This document shows, piece by piece, positions 1 to 7,379 of a DNA stretch of 64,000 nt (position 1 is the first letter of the stretch; each line of letters begins with the position of its first letter). Source of the DNA: JAHEFU01 sp041395205 (lineage in GTDB: Bacteria > 4484-113 > JAFGCY01); the NCBI GenBank assembly GCA_041395205.1, contig JAWLAZ010000006.1, positions 35,027-99,026 on the forward strand, in the 5' to 3' direction. The position numbers were made by a program, and so were the translations under genes. The notes below the pieces were generated by a model that was not told where the DNA came from, ran no database searches, and worked only from the letters and a program-made list of their open reading frames with translations.

Positions 1-199
1 CCGCCCGGGCGGCGCCGGATCCCACAAATCTCATGCAGAACTCCGACGGGGGCATGGCCTCCTGCCTGCCGCTGCAACTACTGCAGATCCCTGTATTGAG
101 TATATACGGGAACGGGGAGAGAGCAGAGGAGCTGTGAAGCGCAGCTTCGCCGGCTGTCCGGGTCCGCAACAGGGAAGGAGCCAGCGCAGCTCGGACTGC
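1..199. other. Intergenic DNA, no gene seen
   Basis: No open frame here has a credible start, Shine-Dalgarno site or recognisable product. The stretch holds short hairpin-like words (for example around 135-155) and runs into the hairpin array that follows. The end of any gene to the left lies outside the window. Confidence 0.5.
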
Positions 200-446
200 G
201 TCCTCGCAACGCGGCTTCGCCTCCATTGCCCGGATTGCTCCGGGCCTCCGTCTACCGCTGAAGCGGGTAGCTCCCCTTGCCCGGATTGCTCCAGGCCCCC
301 GTTGCCCGGATTGCCCCGGGCCTCCGTTGCCCGGATTGCTCCGGGCCTCCATTGCCCGGATTGCTCCGGGCCTCCTTGTCAACCTGACGGTTGACCTCCT
401 TGTCAACCTGACGGTTGACCTCCTTGTCAGGCTTACGCCTGACCTC
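200..446. repeat. Tandem array of ~25-nt mini-hairpin modules
   Basis: About ten head-to-tail units of 24-26 nt. On the plus strand each reads stem-loop followed by CCTCC; on the minus strand each reads GGAGG, then stem, loop, stem, then CAA. Examples: CCCGGA/TCCGGG with an ATTG-type loop (225-249 and several more), TACCGCT/AGCGGGTA (250-274), GTCAACC/GGTTGAC (two copies, about 375-425) and GTCAGGC/GCCTGAC (about 425-447). Stem sequence varies while unit length is constant. The array abuts the stop codon of the minus-strand lipoprotein at 447, whose TAG supplies the first G of a GGAGG. Confidence 0.85.
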
Positions 447-3400
447 CTACGTCGTACTGATCACGAAGATGGCACCGTCCCGTCTGTCACGGAAGAGCAG
501 GTGCCAGCGGCCATCCAGGCCGACGACCAGCTCGTGCATCATCGTGTTCTCCATGTCGACTGCCGGCAGCGGCAGGCTTTCGAAGTCGCCGTAGTTGCTC
601 CACTCCAGCTGTCCGCCACCATTGCCGAACTGGTCAGAGATGGCAACCGCCGTGAAGCCCCAGGCTTCGGCGGCCGAGACCGTGTGCAGCATGTTGGCGC
701 TGTTCTCCAGCGGACCGTCGTCTAGGAAGGTGGATTCCTCCAGGTTGAACTTGTTGTTGAAGCATCTGCCGGTGAAGCGGGTGATGCCCGGCCCACGGTC
801 GTCGGCTCCGTTGATCCAGAAGGCGCTGTCAAGGCCTGAAGGACCGGAGGCGTAGTTGCAGGCGTCCATCCGCCGCCCACGGGTCAGGTCAAGGTTGCCG
901 AAGAAGTTCTGGCCGTGGGCAATGTGCGCGAAGGTGTGGTCGTCACTGGAGATGAAGCCCACGAGTCCGCTGGACCCGAGGATCTCATCGCCGCGCACGA
1001 AGCTGATCAGTCCGCTGTTGTAGAGCGAGACGCCCTCGTCGAGGCGGATGTTGTCAAAGTCGTAGGAATCGAAGACGAGAAAGCCGCCGCCGTCATCGTG
1101 CATGTGGCGCAGCACCGGGGTGGCCGGAGTGTCGTCATGCACGATGTACTGCCCGCCGGGAGCATTGCGCTGCGCCGCCAGGTAGGGCAGGCTGTTGCCC
1201 CAGCGCGGGGAGCTGCCCTCAATCAGCCAGGCGCCGCCGAACCAGCTGAACAGGTCGGCCGTGGCTCCGTGCGTGTTGCTGACGAAGACCTTGCCCTCAC
1301 GGTCAGCCATCAGGTCCAGGGCGTCCGAGCTGATGAAACCGGCTGAGGCAGTCCAGTTGGTGCCGTCGGCATCGGCGATGAAGTGCAGAGCGCCGTTGTC
1401 ACTGCCCCAGACCGCGTGGATCCCGTCGCTGCCGGCCACGGCGCTCAGGTCCAGACCGTCCCAGGAGACCGAGGGGATCTCGTAAGGGGAGGGGTGGCTG
1501 CCGTCGTCACTGAAGTCGGAGATGAACAGCGCGCCGCCGAGCGTGCCGTCGATGATGTTCACGCGGCCGTCGGGCCAGCTGGCGATGGCGACGTGCTGGC
1601 CGGAGAGCAGCGCCCAGTCGACGGTCTGCGGGTCCCAGCTGCCGCCGTTGCGGCGGTAGAGCGAGGACTGCCCGACCACCAGCCCGAAGAAGGCGGCCAT
1701 GTCCGTGCCGTTGTAGACCAGGTCACCGGACTTGGTGTTGAGGCCCGCGGGCTCGATCACCTCCGGCCCGGACCAGCTGGCACCGCTTTCGTCATACTCG
1801 AAGTAGGTGAATGAACCACCGGCGGGTCCCATCACGGCGGGACTGCCGTCGGCATGCAGCTCCATGTCCAGCGAGTCGAAGATCCCGGCTCCGACGAATC
1901 CGTTGTCAACCAGGCCGCCCTCCTCATCCGTGCGGTTCCAGTGGATGCTGCCGATCGTGGTGTAGATCAGCTCGAAGCCTCCGAACACCGGGTTCCACTC
2001 CACGTCGAAGGGTCCGTCGGAGTTGGACATGAACTCCAGGGTGTAGTAGTCAAGCGGGTTGGCGGCATTGACGGCGAGGATCTCGAAGTCGCCGGGATTG
2101 TATTCATTGAGCTGGCAGATGCGCAGCTCATCCTCGCCGTCCACCACGAGGTCGATGTTGTCAAAACTGGTGTAGCCCGTGCCGCCCTGCCAGTGCAGAC
2201 CGGATTCGTCCAGGCTGGCGAGGATCACGGCCCCGTCGGAAACGGTGGCGACATAGGGGAGGCCTTCCCAGATCACCGGCTCGGAGATCCACTCGATCTC
2301 ATACAGGTAGTAGGGCTGCTGCAGGATCTCACGGCTGCCGTCTGCATGCTGCACCATGGCACCGAGGCCGGGCCCGAGGTAGTCATGGAAGAAGGTCACG
2401 ATCGCGTCACCCTCCGGCCAGTAGATGCTGCGGTTCTGCTGCATGCGCCACTGCCCGGGGCCGGGTTCGGCCACTAGCCGGATGTCCTGCTGCCAGGCCG
2501 GGTAGACCTTCAGTGTCTTGGTCACAAACTGGCTGTAGAACGCCGACTTGGCGGCGGCCCGCACCAGGTAGCAGCCAGGCTGCAGGTAGACGCTGATCTG
2601 CGGGTCCGGACTGGTAACGGGCATGATGCCGCTCGTCCCGCCGCCGCTGTCAAAGGACACACGGTATTCGGTGATCGCATCGCCGTTGGGGTCGTAGCAG
2701 CCGCTCAGATCGAAGGTAACGAGCTGTGCGCCGTAGAGCGGACCCTGGGGCATCTCAATCGCGGGAACCGGCATATTGTCACCGGGGAAGATCTGGATCG
2801 GGCTGCTGCTGCCCCAGCTCGTGTTGCCGCTTACGTCCTCCACGCGCACGCGGTAGCGGTACTTGGTACCCTCCGCAGCCGTGGCATCGTGGTAGAAGCT
2901 CTGATGCGCGAGCGGGCCGACGTCCTGGAAGTCCGTGCCCGGCCAGAGGGCGCGCTGCATGGTGTAGCCGGCGAAGTCCGGATCGTCATGATCAGGGCTC
3001 GGGTTCCACCAGAAGTGCAGGCCGGCATCGCCGCCGCTGACCTCGAAGAACTCCGGGCAGACAGGGGCGTTGGCACCGCCATCCACGCCGAGCTGCAGCC
3101 CGGTAAGGGTCATGCTGCTGCCCTCGGGCACCAGCACGGTGATGTAGTGGTAGCCGCGCTCGCTGACGTACTGGTCCGCCACGGTGTACTGCGCGACATG
3201 CTCATACTCATATTCCTCGTCGCCACTGAGTGCATCGCTCCATTCCCAGCGGCCGCTGGCGTAATGCGTCACGCCGAGGTTGTAGCTGCCCTGCAGGTCC
3301 TCGAACTCGGCCATCAGGGCATTGGGCTGGTTGTCACCGTCGAAGCCGTAGACCCCGAACATGACCCAGGCCGGACCGGCGCTGCCATCCAGCTCCACCC

Positions 3401-3692
3401 CGGCGGCACCGGAGACCACCCCGCCCTCGCGAGCGAGCATCACTCCCTGCTCGAGGATCGGCACCTGGAAGTAACCGGGGCCGCTGATGCTTGCCAGCCG
3501 GTCCGGTTCGGGCAGCTTGTCCAGGGCGGGCAAGCCTGAAACATCCGGCTGGGAGTCGGTCGCCTGCTGCGGCCTGGCCTGTGCATTCAGTGAGCTCGTA
3601 AGGGAGTCGCTGCCACCGCCGCCGCAGCTGCTCAGCAGCAGGGCCAGCAGGCAGAACAGCAAGACATGAATCCTGGTCATCTTATCCGTCAT
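447..3692 (-). CDS. Large surface lipoprotein with FN3-like, PKD-like and propeller-like regions
   Basis: 1081-aa predicted lipoprotein. The start at 3692 is chosen over an upstream ATG because AGGAG lies about 7 nt before it and it places a signal peptide at the N-terminus: a hydrophobic run ending LLSSC, then a GGGG linker. Residues ~90-205 carry a module shared with the lipoproteins at 14802 and 21178 (FGVYGF ... SGRWEW). About 215-305 resembles a fibronectin-III domain and about 310-390 a PKD-like domain (DPNGDAITEYRVSFD). The C-terminal ~650 residues are repetitive beta-strand segments (for example DGIHAVWGSDNGALHF) suggesting an extracellular propeller. Substrate or partner is unknown. 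A mini-hairpin array begins at its stop codon. Confidence is high for a lipoprotein, low for function. Confidence 0.85.
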   Translation of the reverse strand: MTDKMTRIHVLLFCLLALLLSSCGGGGSDSLTSSLNAQARPQQATDSQPDVSGLPALDKLPEPDRLASISGPGYFQVPILEQGVMLAREGGVVSGAAGVELDGSAGPAWVMFGVYGFDGDNQPNALMAEFEDLQGSYNLGVTHYASGRWEWSDALSGDEEYEYEHVAQYTVADQYVSERGYHYITVLVPEGSSMTLTGLQLGVDGGANAPVCPEFFEVSGGDAGLHFWWNPSPDHDDPDFAGYTMQRALWPGTDFQDVGPLAHQSFYHDATAAEGTKYRYRVRVEDVSGNTSWGSSSPIQIFPGDNMPVPAIEMPQGPLYGAQLVTFDLSGCYDPNGDAITEYRVSFDSGGGTSGIMPVTSPDPQISVYLQPGCYLVRAAAKSAFYSQFVTKTLKVYPAWQQDIRLVAEPGPGQWRMQQNRSIYWPEGDAIVTFFHDYLGPGLGAMVQHADGSREILQQPYYLYEIEWISEPVIWEGLPYVATVSDGAVILASLDESGLHWQGGTGYTSFDNIDLVVDGEDELRICQLNEYNPGDFEILAVNAANPLDYYTLEFMSNSDGPFDVEWNPVFGGFELIYTTIGSIHWNRTDEEGGLVDNGFVGAGIFDSLDMELHADGSPAVMGPAGGSFTYFEYDESGASWSGPEVIEPAGLNTKSGDLVYNGTDMAAFFGLVVGQSSLYRRNGGSWDPQTVDWALLSGQHVAIASWPDGRVNIIDGTLGGALFISDFSDDGSHPSPYEIPSVSWDGLDLSAVAGSDGIHAVWGSDNGALHFIADADGTNWTASAGFISSDALDLMADREGKVFVSNTHGATADLFSWFGGAWLIEGSSPRWGNSLPYLAAQRNAPGGQYIVHDDTPATPVLRHMHDDGGGFLVFDSYDFDNIRLDEGVSLYNSGLISFVRGDEILGSSGLVGFISSDDHTFAHIAHGQNFFGNLDLTRGRRMDACNYASGPSGLDSAFWINGADDRGPGITRFTGRCFNNKFNLEESTFLDDGPLENSANMLHTVSAAEAWGFTAVAISDQFGNGGGQLEWSNYGDFESLPLPAVDMENTMMHELVVGLDGRWHLLFRDRRDGAIFVISTT

Positions 3693-3864
3693 GATCTTCT
3701 CCTGGATCACGCAGCCGCTTGGGCTTTCGCAACCAGAGGTTCTACCCGGCATTTAACCAATATCTAACCGGGCAGGAGAATTTACCAGATATCCACATGG
3801 ATGAGCCACGGGCGGCAGCCCTGAGGCCACCGCCCGCGGTCTGGACCAGGAATCGCAGATGGGA

Positions 3865-5061
3865 CTAGACGTGTCCCATCCGGTGGGTCGTCATGAAGTA
3901 CTTCTCGAAGGCCAGCTTGGCCCAGTGGGCCTCGGGCCCGGGGATCAGCCAGGCATGCTGGCGCGGTTCGAGGAAGTGGTCGGCGAGCATGATGATCCCG
4001 GTATTGCCGGCATCCAGCACGCATTTTGCATCGATGTACTGCGGGGGCAGCTCCATCTTCTTCCCGCCGGTGATGTCGGCCACGATGTTGTGGGCCACGA
4101 CCTTGGCCATCTCCTCACTGAGATAGCCGGTCTTGGGCACGCCGCAGGGGACCTTCGTCACATCCGGCGGGTCCATCGCCACTGCCACGCCGGCGGCATA
4201 GACCTCGGGGTACTGCTCGGTGGCGTAGTCCCTGCCGACCTTCACGAAACCGCCTTTGTTCGTGATCTCCGTCAGCTCACGCACCGGCTTCACGCCGCGG
4301 AAGGATGGCGCGAGCATCGCGAATTTGTAGGGGATGCGCCGCCCGTCCGTGAGCAGCATCTCGTCCGGGGTGATCTCCTGGAATTCGGCATCCAGCTCGG
4401 CTGTGATGTGCAGGTTGCGGAAGAACCAGTCCGTCATCTTCGTGCCGTTGCCGAAGCCGCCGATCCCGAAGTGGGCGAGGAAGGGCTCCGCCGTGACGTA
4501 GGTCAGCGGTGCCTTGTCCAGCAGTTTGTGCTTCTTCAGCTGGTGCGCCGTATTGAACAGGAATTCGTAGGCGGCCCCGAAGCAGCTGGCCCCCTGCACC
4601 GCGCCGATCACGACCGGGCCGGGATCGCGCAGCAGTTCCTCGAAGGCCTGCTGCGTACGCTCGGCATGCTCCCAGCTGAAGATGGACTGGGTGTAGCCAT
4701 CGATCGGCCCGAGCCCTGGAATCGCATCATAGGCCAGCTCCGGCCCGGTGGCGATCACGAGATAGTCATAGCCGTAGAAGCCCTTCTCGGTATGCACCGT
4801 ACGCTGGGCCAGGTCGATTCTGTCAACCGTCTCCAGCACGAAGCGGATGCCCTTCTTCTCATAGAGCGGCTCCAGCGGGATGGTGATCTGCTCACGCTCG
4901 CGCAGGCCGAAGGGCACCCAGATCAGGGAGGGCATGAACAGGAAGTCCGGGGATTTGCTGATCACCGTGATGGCGTGCTCGCCCTTCAGTTCCTCCTGCA
5001 GCTTCATCGCGGCGGTGTAGCCGGCGAAGTTCGATCCGATGATGACAATCCGTTTCTGCAT
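3865..5061 (-). CDS. Sulfide:quinone oxidoreductase-like FAD flavoprotein
   Basis: 398-aa member of the pyridine-nucleotide-disulfide family. The N-terminus carries the FAD dinucleotide-binding motif (RIVIIGSNFAGYTAA, residues 4-18); LVIATGPE at 101-108 is the second nucleotide-site signature. Cys160 (QGASCFGAAYEF) and Cys347 (DAKCVLDAGNTG) fall where sulfide:quinone reductases keep the redox cysteine pair; a third cysteine is at 306. No cysteine is seen near residue 128, where many SQRs have one. Expected role: oxidise sulfide or a related thiol and pass electrons to quinone at the inner membrane. Sulfide as the substrate is inferred from family; an NDH-2-like role is the alternative. It lies 124 nt downstream of the NAD-kinase-like gene, with GAGAGG before the ATG and a possible operator upstream. 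Confidence 0.8.
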   Translation of the reverse strand: MQKRIVIIGSNFAGYTAAMKLQEELKGEHAITVISKSPDFLFMPSLIWVPFGLREREQITIPLEPLYEKKGIRFVLETVDRIDLAQRTVHTEKGFYGYDYLVIATGPELAYDAIPGLGPIDGYTQSIFSWEHAERTQQAFEELLRDPGPVVIGAVQGASCFGAAYEFLFNTAHQLKKHKLLDKAPLTYVTAEPFLAHFGIGGFGNGTKMTDWFFRNLHITAELDAEFQEITPDEMLLTDGRRIPYKFAMLAPSFRGVKPVRELTEITNKGGFVKVGRDYATEQYPEVYAAGVAVAMDPPDVTKVPCGVPKTGYLSEEMAKVVAHNIVADITGGKKMELPPQYIDAKCVLDAGNTGIIMLADHFLEPRQHAWLIPGPEAHWAKLAFEKYFMTTHRMGHV

Positions 5062-5124
5062 CGCCAGGTCCTCTCATTCCCCGGTCGGGATGGTGCATGG
5101 CACCTGAATCTGGTACCCGCTGCG

Positions 5125-5168
5125 TCTCAGTAATAATGTCAACTGAGAGAAATGAGAGTGATTCTCAG
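5125..5168 (-). promoter_or_regulatory. Inverted repeat over a -35-like box upstream of the SQR-like gene
   Basis: TCTCAGT (5125-5131) and ACTGAGA (5142-5148) form perfect 7-nt arms with a 10-nt spacer, and a third half-site TTCTCAG follows at 5162-5168. On the minus strand a TTGACA hexamer (complement of 5137-5142) overlaps the spacer, so a bound regulator would cover a -35 box. I see no good -10 at the usual distance, so promoter status is tentative. Confidence 0.4.
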
Positions 5169-5185
5169 GAGCTGGCGCTGCGGGA

Positions 5186-6139
5186 TCAGGGAGTGCCCTC
5201 GGCGGGCAGCACGAGGTTCAGGGTGTGCTCGGCCGGGCTGAGTTCCACCGAGTGGCCTTCGAGGAATTCCAGGCGGTCGGTCTCGATCCCGTCGGCGAAG
5301 ATCACCCCGCCGCTGCCCATTTCGCTGACAACGCGCAGGGGCTGGCCGTCGGCACAGTAGCCGAAGTTCAGCTCCGCGCCGGTGGAGACCGAGGGCCAGG
5401 GTTCGCGCACGAACCAGGCGAGGCTGCGCTCCTGGGCTGCGGGCAGGGGCTGGCTGATCCCGCGCTGCAGCACGATGCTGCGGGCCCAGCCCGTGGCTCC
5501 GGTGCCGGTGGAGCAGATGATCCCCGAGGAACTCTGGCGCTCCTCGCGGCCCTCGCTGTGGAGGCGGTAGCGCGCACTCTGGTGCGAGCTGTGGCCGACG
5601 AACACGTCGTTGAGCGCCACGAGCGTCTGGCCGTCCTCGCGCCGGGCCCGGGCCATGCTGCGGTGTTCGATGCGGAAGTGCACGCCGCCACCGGCTCCGC
5701 AGAACTGCAAAAGCGCCGCCACATCGCGCGGATGGTGCGGGCAGAGCACGCCCTCGAACAGCTCGAAGTCCGGGTTGACACCGGCCACGAGCTGGCCGCT
5801 GAGGTACTTCGCGGTATTGGCAACCAGTCCGTCCTGGCCGACCACCAGCACGATGTCGTCAGGGGCGAAGAGGAAGCGGTCCAGCTCACTGCGGTCAACA
5901 TGCGTGCGGCGCTGCTCGGCGGGGAGCTGGCCCATCACCGCCGAGAGTCCGGCCTGCATCCGTTCATGCTCGGCCTGCAGGGGCTCGATCGCCTGGCCGC
6001 GGGACTGCTGGTAGAAGGCCGCCTGGCCCCGCGTGCCATGCCGCTCAAGCAGGATCTCCAGCCGCGTGGGCCGGGTCACCACCACCACGCGCGGGCTGGC
6101 GGAATGCTGCTGCTGCTGTGTCTGGCCGGAGCCGCCCAC
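5186..6139 (-). CDS. NAD-kinase-like protein with degenerate GGDG motif
   Basis: 317-aa protein with the fold signatures of the NAD kinase/diacylglycerol kinase superfamily. SSGIICSTGTGATGW (204-218) matches the conserved Ser/Thr-Gly segment of NAD kinases, and LNDVFVG (176-182) matches the NE/D block. The nucleotide-binding GGDGT motif is altered to VGQDGLVAN (100-108): the Asp is kept, but the first Gly pair and the Thr are changed. It may therefore phosphorylate a different substrate, have low activity, or only bind nucleotide. It lies 3 nt downstream of the SPFH gene and is almost surely co-transcribed with it, which points to a membrane-linked role rather than bulk NADP synthesis. The family assignment is solid; activity is unknown. 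Confidence 0.75.
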   Translation of the reverse strand: MGGSGQTQQQQHSASPRVVVVTRPTRLEILLERHGTRGQAAFYQQSRGQAIEPLQAEHERMQAGLSAVMGQLPAEQRRTHVDRSELDRFLFAPDDIVLVVGQDGLVANTAKYLSGQLVAGVNPDFELFEGVLCPHHPRDVAALLQFCGAGGGVHFRIEHRSMARARREDGQTLVALNDVFVGHSSHQSARYRLHSEGREERQSSSGIICSTGTGATGWARSIVLQRGISQPLPAAQERSLAWFVREPWPSVSTGAELNFGYCADGQPLRVVSEMGSGGVIFADGIETDRLEFLEGHSVELSPAEHTLNLVLPAEGTP

Positions 6140-6142
6140 CGC

Positions 6143-7165
6143 CTACTCCGGCTTGCCGCTTTCCTCAGTGAGGAACTGGCGCAGGTTGCTGGCCAGCATG
6201 TCCGGCGTGATGTTCAGGTGCTGGATGTCGCGGATCTTCGAGGCGAACTGCATCAGCGCCATGCCCGTGGCCACACTCGGCGGGGCATCGCGGTAGAGGG
6301 CGACGCGCGCGGCTTCGGCCTCATTCTCCGCCTGGGCGGTGATGCGCTTGCTCTCGGCCTGGCCCTCGGCGCGGATCCGCACCTGCTGGGCATCACCCTC
6401 GGCCGTGAGCCGGCCGGCCTCATTCTCGGCCTCGATCTCCAGGCGGCGGTTCTCGCCCTTCTTCCTGATCAGCGATTCATTCTTCTTCTCGAGCTCGATC
6501 TCGGTGTCGAGTTCATTCTGCTTGATGGCGCGTTCCTTCTCGACCGCGATCGCGCGGCGCTCGAACATCGCCTCGTCGGCCTTCTGCTGGATCGCCTCAC
6601 GGGTCGGGGTCTGCAGGGCCTTCTCGACGTCGGCACTGGGCAGCACGCTGTTGACCTGCACGCCGACCAGCCCGAGCCCCATCGCCTCCAGCTCCGGGTC
6701 AGTGCTGAGCGCTTCGCCGATGGCGTCGGCAATCGCACTCGGGGCCTGGGTCACGGCCTGCTGCACGGTCATGCTGCTGATGTAGTCGCGCGCGCTCTTC
6801 AGCGAGCGCTGCAGCCAGAAGCTTGCCAGGCGGTCCAGGGGCTGCTCCAGCCAGGAGCCGCTGCGCAGCGAGACCGAGAAGTTGAGGCGCTCGGCGGCCA
6901 TGGCGTGGTCGATCACGCGGTAGGTGATCGTGACCTGCACGGAGAGCTCCTGGAAGTCGGAGCTGCGCTCGCGCAGCATGAAGGTGGTTTCGATGTCCTC
7001 GCGGGGCACGATCGCCACGGCGGTCGAGAGCGGGTTGAACCAGAAGGCCAGGCCCGGGCCGCTGCGGCGCAGCTGGCCGCCGCCGTAGATGAGGATGTAT
7101 TCGCTGCTTTCGCCGCGCAGATGCCTGGCCCAGGGCAGGAACACCGTCTTGCTGATCGTCGCCAT
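6143..7165 (-). CDS. SPFH/band-7 domain membrane scaffold protein
   Basis: 340-aa stomatin/prohibitin/flotillin-type protein. Residues ~25-190 form the SPFH domain (GGGQLRRSGPGLAFWFNPL ... VQVTITYRVIDH). Residues ~205-295 are a long charged helix rich in E, K, A and Q, a predicted coiled coil typical of oligomerising flotillin-like proteins. No classic N-terminal transmembrane segment is evident, so membrane contact would be peripheral. It is the first gene of a probable minus-strand operon with the NAD-kinase-like gene. A GGAGGAAG Shine-Dalgarno site precedes the ATG, and a TATATT box lies on the minus strand at 7210-7215. Likely role: organise a membrane microdomain or hold partners at the membrane; cargo unknown. 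Confidence 0.8.
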   Translation of the reverse strand: MATISKTVFLPWARHLRGESSEYILIYGGGQLRRSGPGLAFWFNPLSTAVAIVPREDIETTFMLRERSSDFQELSVQVTITYRVIDHAMAAERLNFSVSLRSGSWLEQPLDRLASFWLQRSLKSARDYISSMTVQQAVTQAPSAIADAIGEALSTDPELEAMGLGLVGVQVNSVLPSADVEKALQTPTREAIQQKADEAMFERRAIAVEKERAIKQNELDTEIELEKKNESLIRKKGENRRLEIEAENEAGRLTAEGDAQQVRIRAEGQAESKRITAQAENEAEAARVALYRDAPPSVATGMALMQFASKIRDIQHLNITPDMLASNLRQFLTEESGKPE

Positions 7166-7339
7166 CTTCCACTTCCTCCAGATTCCGCCGCGCTGTGGCG
7201 ACTCACCTTAATATATATGAAGGATGCCGGCCGGCTGGAGTGGCAGGGCGGCGGGCGGTTGGAAGTGTCAACCTGCGGAATCAGGGCAATTGTCCCCTTG
7301 TAATTCCAATAAAAACAGATTAATCTGAATTTGCAATGC

Positions 7340-7365
7340 ATTTGACAGACAGGCTAAAGTCAAAT
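7340..7365 (+). promoter_or_regulatory. Inverted repeat upstream of dockerin-type lipoprotein
   Basis: ATTTGAC (7340-7346) and GTCAAAT (7359-7365) are perfect 7-nt arms with a 12-nt spacer, ending 14 nt before the TTG start at 7380. The left arm contains TTGACA, but no -10 lies at the right spacing. It could be an operator or an mRNA hairpin close to the ribosome-binding region. Confidence 0.35.
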
Positions 7366-7379
7366 GCGGGGTAGGCAAG

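Noticed and set aside
200..446. CRISPR array
   Set aside because: Units are ~25 nt hairpins set directly head to tail, without separate unique spacers, and no cas genes are present.
5225..7303. Long plus-strand frame of 692 codons
   Set aside because: It lies opposite the intact NAD-kinase-like and SPFH genes. Its composition is Leu/Gly/Ala/His-rich antisense sequence with no domain, which is expected in GC-rich DNA.
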